Shown here: piece after piece, positions 9,196 through 17,765 of the stretch
Numbering within the stretch: the stretch's first letter is position 1
How the letters are laid out: the number at the start of each line of letters is the position of its first letter
Assembly: GCF_018598225.1 (NCBI RefSeq)
Contig: NZ_JAHESF010000018.1
Location: 62,001 to 126,000 of the forward strand
Direction: 5' to 3'
DNA from: Chryseosolibacter histidinae
GTDB taxonomy: Bacteria; Bacteroidota; Bacteroidia; Cytophagales; Cyclobacteriaceae
Length of the DNA stretch: 64,000 nucleotides
Program-made: the position numbers and the translations under genes
Notes under the pieces: model-generated
Seen by the model: only the letters and a program-made list of their open reading frames with translations
Told to the model about the DNA's origin: nothing
The model's database searches: none

Positions 9196-10919
9196 AACTC
9201 AAATGTTTTTAAGGTAAAATATTCAGCCAGTGGTCCGAGTGCCAGCGGCGGGAAGTACGACAGCGCGGTAACGATGATGATCACAGCAAAGGTCATCATG
9301 CCGAAAGTGAACGAGTCTGTGCGCAGTGTTCCGCCTGCCTCGGGAATATATTTTTTATTCGCCAGCATGCCCGCGATGGCAACGGGACCGATGATGGGAA
9401 TGAACCTGCCCAGGATCAGCACAAAGCCGCTGGTCACATTCCAGAAAACATTGTTGTCACCAAGTCCTTCGAAACCACTCCCATTGTTAGCGTTGGCCGA
9501 CGTATATTCATAAAGCATCTCCGAAAAACCATGGAAGCCAGGGTTATTCAGCCAGCCCGACGGTTTCACTGCCCACGCGATGTCAGGATGATGGGCAACC
9601 ATATATGCGGCCAACGCCGTAAATCCTTTGGTAAGCAACGCGGTGAACAAAGTCACGATCATGGCGATCTTCACTTCACGCGCTTCTACTTTATGTCCCA
9701 TGAACTCAGGTGTGCGGCCTACCATCAGCCCCGAGATGAACACGGCAATGATGATGTTGAGATAATAGTTCAGAATGCCCACGCCACAGCCACCGTAAAA
9801 TCCGTTCACCATCATGCCCAGCAGCTGCATCATTCCCGAGAGCGGCATCGTACTGTCGTGCATCGAGTTCACCGAGCCGGTAGAAATAATGGTGGTGATG
9901 ATGCTCCAGTATGCGGAAGCAGCGGGGCCAAACCTCACCTCTTTTCCTTCCATGGCACCGGTTGCCTGTGCAATTCCCATTTTTTCGATCGCCGGATTTC
10001 CGTTGAGCTCCGAAACGATCGTCGGGATCAGCAGCCACAGCATGCCCACCGTCATCACTGTAAAGATCACGTAAGCAAATTTTTTATTCCGGATGTAGAA
10101 GCCCAGCGCGAAGATCATGGCCACAGGTATCACCATTTGCATCACCATCTCCAGGATGTTGGTGAAATAGTTAGGGTTCTCCAGCGGGTGCGCCGAGTTG
10201 GCGCCGAACCATCCGCCGCCATTGGTACCCACGTGTTTGATGGCGATCATTCCCGCAGCAGGTCCTCTTGAAACCAGAACGGTATCGCCTTGCAACGTGA
10301 TGATGGAGTCTTTACCCTCGAAGCTAGCAGGGGTACCGTTGAAGGCGAGCAGGATCGCCCCGGCAATACAGATCGGCAACAGGATCCTCGTATTTGTTTT
10401 GACAAAAATGCTCCAGAAGTTCCCGAGGTTGCGGGTGGTTTTCTCTTTCAGTCCGTTGAACAACGCTACCAGGCAGGCGATGCCCGTGGCGGCACTCACA
10501 AACTGAAGGAAGGTGACCACCAGCAACTGGGTCAGGTAGGTCACACCTGACTCGCCGGAGTAGTGCTGAAGATCACAATTCACCAGGAAGCTGATGGCCG
10601 TATTGAAAGCAAGATCCGGTGTCTGTCCGGGGTTGCTGTCCGGGTTCAGTGGAAGTTTATCCTGATACAGGAGCAGAAAGAAAGCATACACGAGCCACAC
10701 CAGATTGATGGTGAGCATCGCTTTCAGGAACTGCTTCCAATCCATGGCCTCGTTCGGATCGATTCCGCAGAGACGATAGATGGAACGTTCTACCGGAGCC
10801 ATAAAATCGGTGAGGGTCTTTTCGCCCAGGAAAACTTTTGAGATGTACTTGCCCAGCGGATAAGCAAGCAACACCGTGAGAAGGAACATGAAGATTATAC
10901 CCAATATTTCTGTGTTCAT
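9192..10919 (-). CDS. kdpA: Potassium-transporting ATPase subunit A (K+ channel-like)
   Basis: 575 residues with about ten membrane helices. It is the K+-selective translocation subunit, related to the SKT/KtrB channel superfamily. The selectivity-filter-like loops are visible: VTYLTQ preceded by [30 protein letters not shown], the [11 protein letters not shown] loop, and the [13 protein letters not shown] loop. The start lies 10 nt downstream of kdpF and the end overlaps kdpB. Confidence 0.98.
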   Translation of the reverse strand: MNTEILGIIFMFLLTVLLAYPLGKYISKVFLGEKTLTDFMAPVERSIYRLCGIDPNEAMDWKQFLKAMLTINLVWLVYAFFLLLYQDKLPLNPDSNPGQTPDLAFNTAISFLVNCDLQHYSGESGVTYLTQLLVVTFLQFVSAATGIACLVALFNGLKEKTTRNLGNFWSIFVKTNTRILLPICIAGAILLAFNGTPASFEGKDSIITLQGDTVLVSRGPAAGMIAIKHVGTNGGGWFGANSAHPLENPNYFTNILEMVMQMVIPVAMIFALGFYIRNKKFAYVIFTVMTVGMLWLLIPTIVSELNGNPAIEKMGIAQATGAMEGKEVRFGPAASAYWSIITTIISTGSVNSMHDSTMPLSGMMQLLGMMVNGFYGGCGVGILNYYLNIIIAVFISGLMVGRTPEFMGHKVEAREVKIAMIVTLFTALLTKGFTALAAYMVAHHPDIAWAVKPSGWLNNPGFHGFSEMLYEYTSANANNGSGFEGLGDNNVFWNVTSGFVLILGRFIPIIGPVAIAGMLANKKYIPEAGGTLRTDSFTFGMMTFAVIIIVTALSYFPPLALGPLAEYFTLKTFEL

Positions 10920-10929
10920 AAGATCGGCG

Positions 10930-11010
10930 TTAGAATTTTTCAGGTTTAATCAGGACATACAGCAGGTAACAAAACACTGCTATCGACAAAATGAATAATG
11001 CAATGATCAT
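10930..11010 (-). CDS. kdpF: Potassium-transporting ATPase subunit F
   Basis: 26-codon gene. Starting from the ATG at 11010 it encodes a single hydrophobic helix (MIIALFILSIAVFCYLLYVL) followed by a short IKPEKF tail and TAA. Size, single helix, charged C-terminal tail and position 10 nt ahead of kdpA are exactly those of KdpF, the small lipid-like stabilising subunit of the complex. Confidence 0.9.
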   Translation of the reverse strand: MIIALFILSIAVFCYLLYVLIKPEKF

Positions 11011-11019
11011 GTGGCAGGT

Positions 11020-11103
11020 TTATATTTTTTCGAAGTAATCAACCGCCCTGAAGAATAAGGCAAAGCAGAGCAGGCATGAGATCAGTAAAAGGATTGTCGT
11101 CAT
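11020..11103 (-). CDS. 27-residue membrane microprotein upstream of kdpF
   Basis: The ATG at 11103 opens a 27-codon frame (MTTILLLISCLLCFALFF, then RAVDYFEKI) ending 9 nt before the kdpF start. It is one hydrophobic helix followed by a short charged tail, much like KdpF in size and layout but not in sequence. Tight spacing on both sides puts it in the operon. It may be an additional small Kdp subunit or regulator. I do not know a named family for it; conservation upstream of kdpF in relatives would settle whether it is real. Confidence 0.6.
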   Translation of the reverse strand: MTTILLLISCLLCFALFFRAVDYFEKI

Positions 11104-11121
11104 ATGATTTGGTTTTATAAT

Positions 11122-11472
11122 TCAGACTCCGCTGGCGTAATGCAGCCGGGCATATTCCATTCGCAGCTCCTTCGGCATGAAGGGTTCGATCCATTTTCTG
11201 GCGGCAGGTTGCCGGTCCATCGAGTTCGATAAAGTGAACAGGTAAACATTCACAACGCCGTTCTTCACGGTTGCATTTCCATCCTTGAAAAGTTTGCAGG
11301 CAACAACCAGGAACTGTTCCAGCTTTTTGAATTTGCCTTCGTCGCATAATTTCAGCGACACCTCCGCGAAGGCCTGGATGGATCTGTAAAACTGGCGTGT
11401 GTGATGCGGGTCATCGTTGCATTCAGGAACTGCGCCGTCCAGCATAACAAGGGCTATTCTTTCGGTTATCAT
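11122..11472 (-). CDS. DUF7674-like small protein, first gene of the kdp operon
   Basis: The ATG at 11472 gives 116 residues (MITERIALVMLDGAVPE...). The frame continues 63 nt further upstream, but those codons cross the candidate -24/-12 promoter, so the shorter start is preferred. The protein is helical and soluble, with KLCDEGKFKKLEQFLVVACKLF and GNATVKNGVVNVYLFTLS segments and a C-terminal RKWIEPFMPKELRMEYARLHYASGV. These resemble the DUF7674 proteins of Bacteroidota, for which no function is established. It ends 18 nt before the microprotein gene, so it is probably co-transcribed with kdp. Family assignment is by recollection and moderately sure. Confidence 0.65.
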   Translation of the reverse strand: MITERIALVMLDGAVPECNDDPHHTRQFYRSIQAFAEVSLKLCDEGKFKKLEQFLVVACKLFKDGNATVKNGVVNVYLFTLSNSMDRQPAARKWIEPFMPKELRMEYARLHYASGV

Positions 11473-11501
11473 AACATTCTCGGTTTGATGCCACCGGAAT
11501 A

Positions 11502-11515
11502 GCAACGCCCCTGCC
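11502..11515 (-). promoter_or_regulatory. Candidate sigma-54 (-24/-12) promoter of the kdp operon
   Basis: Read on the minus strand the sequence is TCGGCAGGGGCGTTGCTA. It has GG and GC separated by exactly 10 nt, with TTGC at the -12 element, as required for sigma-54. It lies 30 bp upstream of the ATG at 11472, predicting a leader of roughly 20 nt. The neighbouring NtrC-type activator supports the call. Confidence 0.6.
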
Positions 11516-11566
11516 GAAAGCCGTAAAAAGCTCAATTACAGGTGATTAAGAAAAATCGCAGAACGA

Positions 11567-11591
11567 GCACCCTACTGAATCCGTAGTGTGC
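11567..11591. promoter_or_regulatory. Dyad, candidate enhancer site for the NtrC-type regulator
   Basis: GCACCCTAC-N7-GTAGTGTGC is an inverted repeat with one mismatch. It is centred about 75 bp upstream of the -12 element, the usual distance range for an NtrC-class upstream activating sequence. Assignment is by position and symmetry only. Confidence 0.4.
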
Positions 11592-11739
11592 CTTTCAAAA
11601 TCGGTAGTTGATACGTCGGGAAATGAAGAGCAGAGGTTTTGAAGACGGCTTCGGGCCAGATCAGGGTGCACCGTTCGATGCGCCATGAACTTGCATCGCA
11701 CAGATCACGATCGAGCGTGGCGCATGTCCCTGTTATTCA

Positions 11740-11813
11740 CATAACCCACGGCTTCACGTGGGTTATGCACATTAAGCCCTTTTTCAGAGCTTAAATACAG
11801 TTAGTAAACTAAC
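11740..11813. repeat. Three consecutive hairpins, REP-like element
   Basis: The first hairpin is an 11-bp perfect inverted repeat CATAACCCACG / CGTGGGTTATG (11740-11750 and 11757-11767). The second is TAAGCCCT / AGAGCTTA with one mismatch (11773-11793). The third is GTTAGT-AA-ACTAAC (11800-11813). They lie in the 526-bp non-coding stretch between eboF and the kdp leader gene. The first hairpin resembles REP palindromes mobilised by REP-associated tyrosine transposases; no transposase gene is present nearby. The rest of 11592-11998 shows no supportable gene. Confidence 0.55.
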
Positions 11814-11998
11814 GAGATGAACCAAAGTTCCAATTTGAAATGATAACCAGATCTGTGCATTCTCTCTATGAATTTAAGAAAGTGTCTGGTATGTCCGAGC
11901 CCTGGAAGGGCTCAATGTATTTTCACGTGCCACAGGTGTTCCGGATCGGGGTACGCTTTTTCTGGCACGTAACGCACATATCAGATCAAGGCGCTATT

Positions 11999-13351
11999 CT
12001 AAGCTGTCAGATGCTGCCAGATCACATCATACACTTCGGTAGACTTCAACTCCTTCCGGGGTTGTTGCTGATCCGTGATGAGCACGGGATGAAATGATGA
12101 CGGTGTATGAACGCTGCCGTGGGAACCTTTGATGAGCGTAGCATCGAGGGGAATAACATCCATCACATAGCGGAGCGCTGCTTTTTTACGGAGCAGCTTG
12201 TAGGCCGCGCGCAGTTTGGAAGTCATGAACATCTCTACCGGATCGTAGCCAGGTTTCTTATGGATGTCAACCACCCTTGCGTAATCCGGAGCCTTGCTGT
12301 CGTCCATCCAGAAATAATAGCAGAACCAGCTTCTTTCATCCGCTACTACTACAAGATCGCCGGCCCGTTCATGATCGATGTTGAATTGACGCTGCGCTTG
12401 CCGGTCGAGCACAAGCGCTACCCCTGGTACTTTCTCGATGGCGCTTCTCACCTTCGACGCGATCTGCGGATCGTTGAGATACACATGCGCTACCTGGTGA
12501 TCGGCAACAGCAAAGGCTGCGGAAGCACCGGCATCGAGTAATTCAAGACCCCGCTCCACGCGGATTCCCAGCCAGCCGTTCTCGCGCAACACGCGATTGA
12601 GGTATATCGGACGGTCTACATTGACAATACCATATTCCGACAACAAGATGATGCGCGCCCCGGCTTTGGTATAGTGAGACACCAGTTGCTCGACCACGCT
12701 ATCTATTTCACCTAACTCCCTGGATATACGTCCAAAATCCTGTCCGTATTTCTGAAGGCAATAATCGAGGTGCGGAAGGTAGATCAGCGTTAAGGTCGGG
12801 TTGTATTTTTCGTCTGTGATCACCGATGCGTCAGCGATCCACTGGGTGGACTTAATGTTCGCCCCCGGTCCCCAGAACTGGAATAGCGGAAAGGTGCCCA
12901 GCTCTTTTTGCAGATCATCACGAAGCGCGGCAGGATGTGAATAGCAGTCTGGCATTTTTCTTCCGTCCGCCAGGTAGTTGGGACGTGGCGTCACTGAATA
13001 ATCAGCGGTGGAGTACATGTTGTACCACCAGAACATCTTCGAACAGGTGAAGGAAGGATCGATGCGTTTTGCCTTGTCCCAGATCTTCTCTCCTGAAACC
13101 AGCTTGTTGGATTGCTTCCAGAATTTGATCTCGCAGTCTGTGCGGTCATACCATCCGTTTCCCACAATACCGTGCTCACTGGGCCATTTGCCCGTCACGT
13201 AGGTCGACTGCACCGATGTGGTCACGGCAGGCAGCATCGGCTGGATGGTATGCACCGATTTGTTCTGCGCATATTTTTTAAGAAAGGGCGTATGCTCGCC
13301 GATCAATCCGGACGAAAGCCCTACAATATCGATAACAACTGTTTTTTGCAT
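11999..13351 (-). CDS. eboF: EboF: alkaline-phosphatase-superfamily / nucleotide pyrophosphatase-like protein
   Basis: 450 residues of the type I phosphodiesterase/nucleotide pyrophosphatase fold. The first metal Asp8 is in VVIDIVGLSS. The nucleophile region PAVTTSVQSTYVTGKWPSEHG carries Thr44/Thr45, and YLPHLDYCLQKYGQD and GSHGSVHTP supply further ligand positions. The usual SDHG metal motif reads SEYG (LLSEYGIVNVDRP), so two canonical ligands are changed and the chemistry may differ. No signal peptide is evident. It is the last gene of the six-gene ebo operon, 13 nt after eboE. In Nostoc punctiforme the ebo genes are reported to be needed for moving a scytonemin precursor to the periplasm; the substrate here is unknown. 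Confidence 0.85.
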   Translation of the reverse strand: MQKTVVIDIVGLSSGLIGEHTPFLKKYAQNKSVHTIQPMLPAVTTSVQSTYVTGKWPSEHGIVGNGWYDRTDCEIKFWKQSNKLVSGEKIWDKAKRIDPSFTCSKMFWWYNMYSTADYSVTPRPNYLADGRKMPDCYSHPAALRDDLQKELGTFPLFQFWGPGANIKSTQWIADASVITDEKYNPTLTLIYLPHLDYCLQKYGQDFGRISRELGEIDSVVEQLVSHYTKAGARIILLSEYGIVNVDRPIYLNRVLRENGWLGIRVERGLELLDAGASAAFAVADHQVAHVYLNDPQIASKVRSAIEKVPGVALVLDRQAQRQFNIDHERAGDLVVVADERSWFCYYFWMDDSKAPDYARVVDIHKKPGYDPVEMFMTSKLRAAYKLLRKKAALRYVMDVIPLDATLIKGSHGSVHTPSSFHPVLITDQQQPRKELKSTEVYDVIWQHLTA

Positions 13352-13364
13352 CGCGATCTTTTAT

Positions 13365-14573
13365 CTAGTCAGCCTCATTCAAATAACCGATCACCCACTC
13401 CATTTCCCGGATGATCGATTCTGACAACGGCAATTTCAAGGCATCGGGCAACACTTCCCACGTATAGGTTTCCACTTCAAGGTGGCCTGTAAACGGCTGC
13501 TGACACTGAATGGCCAACACGTCGCGGATATCGTCCTGCGTAGACTTCAGCACCCCGTAATCCTGAACGAACAACGGCACGTGAAAGTGCGAGCGCCATT
13601 CTTTCACTGACGCATGGCCTGCATCAGCAAGCGCTTCCGGGAGATCAGGATACCGGACCAAAGAACCATCGGCCAGGCGGGCCACTACCTGGTGCAGGTA
13701 GGTAGACTCGTTGAACTGACGGAACGCTTTGGCTACTGGCTCACGCTCCGCCGGATTGGGCATTACAGCCTTGAGGGCAGCGCTGATCTGGATCTTTCCT
13801 ACTTTTATTTTTTTGTCCCTGAGCTGACGGATCACAGCAGCATGATCTTCATATCCCACCGCGAAGTGGCATACATCGTAACAGAGCTGCAGGTGCTCCC
13901 TGATCACCTGTTCTGCTTGCGCGGCGCTATACCCTGATCGTCGCTCCAGGTATTTTTTACCTGTCGGCAGCAGATACTGTTCATACCAGTCGAAAAACCC
14001 AGGGCCGCTCTCCAGCAGGCCGTCGGGCTCCGGTTCTACATCGAGGTGAAGAAGCTTTCCGGTCTTTTCGCGGATCATGGCCAGATGGGCGATAACCTGC
14101 AGCATGTGCTCCGTTGTTTTTTCGAAAACAGCCTGCTGCTGATCTGCTTGATGCCAGTATTTGTACGAGAGCGGTGACGTGGAGATACCACCTTCCATTC
14201 CTTCGGGCAGCAGCGCTGTCAGAATATCGAATAAACGGATCGTGTAGGCAACGCGATCAGGTGTGGTCCAGTCGGGCGCATGCACCTGGTCTTTCACGCG
14301 TGTGTTGTGAAATCCGCCATAGGGAAATCCGTTCATGGTAAAGACGAAACAATTTTCCTGCTTCAGCCAATCCTTAAAGATCTGAAGCTCGTTTCCCTGG
14401 AGCTGAAGGCTGGCCTGGTTCGACAGTCGCAGTCCTATCCCGAAAGGTTTGTCTTTACTGATCGTTTTTTTGATGCCTGGAATGTTCTGCCGCAAAGCAG
14501 CAAAGTGATCGTTCCAGCTTTCTCCTGCATGAATGTTGGTGCAGTAGGTCAGGTATCCGTGAGGTGTACGCAT
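13365..14573 (-). CDS. eboE: EboE: metabolite traffic protein, xylose-isomerase-like TIM barrel
   Basis: 402 residues beginning MRTPHGYLTYCTNIHAGESW, the recognisable N-terminus of EboE-type proteins. Strands and acidic/His residues of a sugar-isomerase-like TIM barrel follow: GLRLSNQASLQL, FTMNGFPYGGFHN, LHLDVEPEPDGLLE, LCYDVCHFAVGYEDH, KVGKIQISAALKA, FVQDYGVLKSTQDD, HLEVETYTWEVLP. The conserved Glu, Asp and His residues suggest a divalent metal site. It sits 24 nt after eboD and 13 nt before eboF. The biochemical reaction of EboE is not established; the family is defined by its role in ebo-dependent precursor traffic. Confidence 0.9.
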   Translation of the reverse strand: MRTPHGYLTYCTNIHAGESWNDHFAALRQNIPGIKKTISKDKPFGIGLRLSNQASLQLQGNELQIFKDWLKQENCFVFTMNGFPYGGFHNTRVKDQVHAPDWTTPDRVAYTIRLFDILTALLPEGMEGGISTSPLSYKYWHQADQQQAVFEKTTEHMLQVIAHLAMIREKTGKLLHLDVEPEPDGLLESGPGFFDWYEQYLLPTGKKYLERRSGYSAAQAEQVIREHLQLCYDVCHFAVGYEDHAAVIRQLRDKKIKVGKIQISAALKAVMPNPAEREPVAKAFRQFNESTYLHQVVARLADGSLVRYPDLPEALADAGHASVKEWRSHFHVPLFVQDYGVLKSTQDDIRDVLAIQCQQPFTGHLEVETYTWEVLPDALKLPLSESIIREMEWVIGYLNEAD

Positions 14574-14597
14574 CGCCGATGATTTTATGATCTTCTC

Positions 14598-15749
14598 TTA
14601 GCGGCTGCTGAGGTCCTTGAGCCATTCACTGGCTTTCCGGATCAGCGCGCTGTCCATTTCGTGAACTTCTTCTCCTTTACCGATGTCGTTGAGCAGGGTG
14701 ATGGTGAGCCTGCCTCCGAGGTGCTCGCGAAATTCCTCGAGCCCCAGCAACAGCGGACTTTTATCATCGCTCACTTCCAGCAACGGATGGGTGATGCCAA
14801 GTCCCAGCACCTGGTGTAATTCCAGGATCTGGTCCAGTGCTTCCCTGCTTAACCTTCCGCTCAGGTGTGAATATACACTGTCGAGGGCGATGCCGATGGC
14901 CACCGCTTCACCGTGACGGATGTTGAAGCCGGCGAGCTGCTCGAGCTTATGTGCGCTCCAGTGTCCGAAGTCCAGGGGCCGTGCCGAGCCCATTTCAAAA
15001 GGGTCGCCACTGCGGATGTGCTGCATGTGAAGGTCGGCGCAACGTTTGATCAGGTACTGCATGGCCGGCATATCACGTTTGGCCAGCAGCGTTGCGTTCT
15101 GCACCAGCCATTGAAAGAACGGTGCGTCTTTGATCAGCGCTACTTTGATGGCTTCGGAGATGCCCGAGCGCCAGTCGACCTCTTCGAGCGTTGTTAAAAA
15201 ATGAAAGTCGTTGAACACGGCCACGGGTGGCGCAAATGTTCCCAGGAAATTTTTCTTCTTGAAATAATTGATGCCGTTCTTCACCCCTACGCCTGAATCA
15301 TTTTGTGAGAGCACCGTGGTGGGGATCCGGATGTGACGGATGCCACGGTGTGATACTGCAGCCGCGTATCCCGCAAGGTCGAGCACCGAACCTCCGCCGA
15401 TCGCCACGAGATACGAATGCCTGTCGATCTTCCGGGTGTTTACTGCGGCAACGATCTTATGAAATAACGCTTCGTCGTTCTTGGCCTGCTCGCCGCCGGG
15501 AATGATCATCTCTTCCACAAGCTGAAGTGACGGAAAACCCTTGAAGTAAGACCTGATACCATTGATCAGATCCGGGTGGTGTGCCACGACTCCTTCGTCG
15601 AGCACAAAAAAGACCTTGGGTGGTGTATCTTTTTTCTTTTCGCCTTCGATGAACTTGCCGAATGCCGGGTTTTCCGGGCTGAAGAGATGGGTGGTGAAAA
15701 ATACTTTATAATCAAACCTGACACTGAACGACTGCTGCAAAAAATCCAT
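14598..15749 (-). CDS. eboD: EboD: 3-dehydroquinate-synthase-like sugar phosphate cyclase
   Basis: The ATG at 15749 gives 383 residues; an upstream in-frame start at 15776 would add nine. It is a clear member of the dehydroquinate synthase fold, with NAD-binding GGGSVLDLAGYAAA, IPTTVLSQNDSGVGVKNGIN, and metal ligands in SGISEAIK, RPLDFGHWSAHKLE and IRHGEAVAIG. The usual GHT...GHAIE reads GHWSAHKLE, and the protein is longer than AroB, so it belongs to the ebo-associated branch rather than to housekeeping shikimate synthesis. It may make or modify a cyclitol; the substrate is unknown. It lies between eboC (93 nt) and eboE (24 nt). Confidence 0.88.
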   Translation of the reverse strand: MDFLQQSFSVRFDYKVFFTTHLFSPENPAFGKFIEGEKKKDTPPKVFFVLDEGVVAHHPDLINGIRSYFKGFPSLQLVEEMIIPGGEQAKNDEALFHKIVAAVNTRKIDRHSYLVAIGGGSVLDLAGYAAAVSHRGIRHIRIPTTVLSQNDSGVGVKNGINYFKKKNFLGTFAPPVAVFNDFHFLTTLEEVDWRSGISEAIKVALIKDAPFFQWLVQNATLLAKRDMPAMQYLIKRCADLHMQHIRSGDPFEMGSARPLDFGHWSAHKLEQLAGFNIRHGEAVAIGIALDSVYSHLSGRLSREALDQILELHQVLGLGITHPLLEVSDDKSPLLLGLEEFREHLGGRLTITLLNDIGKGEEVHEMDSALIRKASEWLKDLSSR

Positions 15750-15842
15750 AAGGAACGTTCCCTCGTAAAATTTCAATTATCGCTAAAGTTACGAGTAATC
15801 GCCGGAGGGGCATCCACCCCCTGCATATTTTTTATGGCCGGA

Positions 15843-16724
15843 TCAGGTCACAGCAAACAGCCTGGCCAGGAAAATGGATACGGGCAGGAGCAGCACGATC
15901 CCCAGGGCCAGGTAAAAAGCACCAAACGTGGCTGCCCAGGCCGCATTCATCACGATCAATGCAATAACGCCAGCTTTTACGGCTTTACCGATGTTCTTGC
16001 CAACAGGCTCACGGAACGCTTTCAGCAACGGCGGAAAAATGAGCAGCACCAGGATCAGCAGAAAACCTGAAGCATAAACGACGTTACCCAACAGCACGGA
16101 AGAATACAGGATCGACGCGATGACGACCAGGTACAGGAACGCAGCGATGAGCATGGTTTTGCTTTTGCCACCATGAACTTCGCCCTGACTGATGAGCGTG
16201 ATGGCTGCAATATAAAGCACGGGCACCACCGCCAGCGCCCGGAATTCCTCCAACGCGAAAGGCACAAGGCTCATGCCCAGTAAAAGATTCAAACCCCGGC
16301 AGAGGCCCATGTTCAACGGACCGGCCACACGGTGATGCTTGGACCACTTGTCATAGACCAGCGCAGCAATGGCGATAGCAAGGGCAATAACGCCTGACGG
16401 ATAGACAGCCACTGCCGCGGCGGCTACGATACCCACGATCAACAAAAAGGTTCCTAACAACGCAGCCTCTTTTTCCCTGATCAAACCACTGGGGATGGGA
16501 CGTTCGGGCCGTTCAACACGGTCGAGCGCTGCATCGAAAAAATCATTGAAGACAACACCGCCACCGTACAGGCCGATGGTAGCCACGATCAGTAAAAGAA
16601 CTGATGGAAGCTCGTGCGTTCCTCCGGTGTACCAGGCGATGGCAGCACCTCCGAGTATGTCGGAGATCGCCGTAACAATGTTGGCGGGCCGCGTGAGCCT
16701 CAGAAATCCAATCAGCTTTTTCAA
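15843..16724 (-). CDS. eboC: EboC: UbiA-like prenyltransferase membrane protein
   Basis: 293 residues with about eight or nine membrane helices. The UbiA signature NDFFDAALDRVERPERPIPSG (split here as NDFFDAALD plus RPERPIPSG) provides the first Asp-rich Mg-prenyl diphosphate site. The second region has YDKWSKHHRVAGPLNMGLCR. The UbiA superfamily joins isoprenyl chains to acceptors, so EboC could anchor a precursor to a lipid carrier; this is inference from the family. It starts 1 nt after the eboB stop, so the two are tightly coupled. Confidence 0.92.
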   Translation of the reverse strand: MKKLIGFLRLTRPANIVTAISDILGGAAIAWYTGGTHELPSVLLLIVATIGLYGGGVVFNDFFDAALDRVERPERPIPSGLIREKEAALLGTFLLIVGIVAAAAVAVYPSGVIALAIAIAALVYDKWSKHHRVAGPLNMGLCRGLNLLLGMSLVPFALEEFRALAVVPVLYIAAITLISQGEVHGGKSKTMLIAAFLYLVVIASILYSSVLLGNVVYASGFLLILVLLIFPPLLKAFREPVGKNIGKAVKAGVIALIVMNAAWAATFGAFYLALGIVLLLPVSIFLARLFAVT

Positions 16725-16725
16725 C

Positions 16726-17631
16726 TTAACGAATGATCAAAGAATCTTTATTGATGCGAGGTTGTTGTCCTCCGCGCAAAACAGTATTGCCCTGAAACTT
16801 GAGGCTCTGGTCGATCTGCTGTGCGGCAGCAAAATCCGCTTCATTGAGCTGACCACTCTGGCCGAAAGCTGTGATGGCATTCTTATAAGTAACGAGGTGG
16901 ATCGTTTCGTCGGGGATGCCGTGTTGCTTCATCAGCGCTGCAGTTTTCGGAACTGCCAATGGATCGCTGATGCCCCAGTCGGCTGCGGAGTTGATCATGA
17001 TCCGCTCGGCGCCATATTTCTTCACCACTTCCACCATTCTTTCGTTGCCCATTTTGGTGAACGGGTAGATCGTAAAGGCGGCCCAGAAGCCACGGTCGAG
17101 CACTTCTTCTACGGTCTCCTCGTTGTTATGGTCGACGATAACAAATCCGGGATCCAGCCCGCAGTCGATGGCAATATCCATGCTGCGCTGGGTACCGCGC
17201 TTCTTATCGCGGTGTGGCGTATGGATCTGTACTGGCAGCGATGCTTCTTTGGCCAGCAGCAACTGAAGCCTGTAGTACTTTTCTTCCGCGGCGGTCTGGT
17301 CATCGAAGCCGATCTCTCCCACACCTACCACTCCCTCCTTGTAAATGAACAGGGGCAGGATCTCCATCACTTGCTCTGCCAGCGCTTCGTTGTTAGCCTC
17401 GCGTGAGTTGAGGCCGATGGTGCAATAATGTTTGATGCCGAACTGCGATGACCTGAAACGCTCCCATCCGATCAGGCTGCTGTAATAATCCTTGAAGGTA
17501 GCCACACCTGTGCGCGGCTGTCCCAGCCAGAACGCAGGCTCGATGAGGGCAACCACACCGGCATCCGCCATGGCCTGGTAATCATCCGTTGTGCGCGAGG
17601 TCATGTGAACATGCGGATCGAAGAATTTCAT
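16726..17631 (-). CDS. eboB: EboB: TatD-family metal-dependent hydrolase
   Basis: The ATG at 17631 gives 301 residues beginning MKFFDPHVHMTSRTTDDYQAM, typical for the family; an in-frame ATG at 17712 would add 27 residues of non-conserved sequence. It is an amidohydrolase-type TIM barrel with metal ligands in DPHVHM, a Glu in GVGEIGFDD, His in PVQIHTPH, His in VIVDHNNEET, and Asp in NSAADWGISDP. It resembles TatD-type DNases and phosphodiesterases, but the ebo branch has an unknown substrate. It is second in the operon, 134 nt after eboA and coupled to eboC. Confidence 0.9.
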   Translation of the reverse strand: MKFFDPHVHMTSRTTDDYQAMADAGVVALIEPAFWLGQPRTGVATFKDYYSSLIGWERFRSSQFGIKHYCTIGLNSREANNEALAEQVMEILPLFIYKEGVVGVGEIGFDDQTAAEEKYYRLQLLLAKEASLPVQIHTPHRDKKRGTQRSMDIAIDCGLDPGFVIVDHNNEETVEEVLDRGFWAAFTIYPFTKMGNERMVEVVKKYGAERIMINSAADWGISDPLAVPKTAALMKQHGIPDETIHLVTYKNAITAFGQSGQLNEADFAAAQQIDQSLKFQGNTVLRGGQQPRINKDSLIIR

Positions 17632-17765
17632 ACCTTTTATACTTTCCAGGTACAAGGGAATCTCCACCCGGGGTTGGAGATCCTTTTCAGTTAAGTCATG
17701 ACTGCAGCACATAATTTCTTTTCGTTTACATCTATCAGATTACAACATACAAATATGAACGATCC

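Noticed and set aside
11840-12097. Plus-strand frame of 85 codons overlapping the eboF end
   Set aside because: Half of it is antisense to eboF, the composition is not protein-like, and no family is recognisable.
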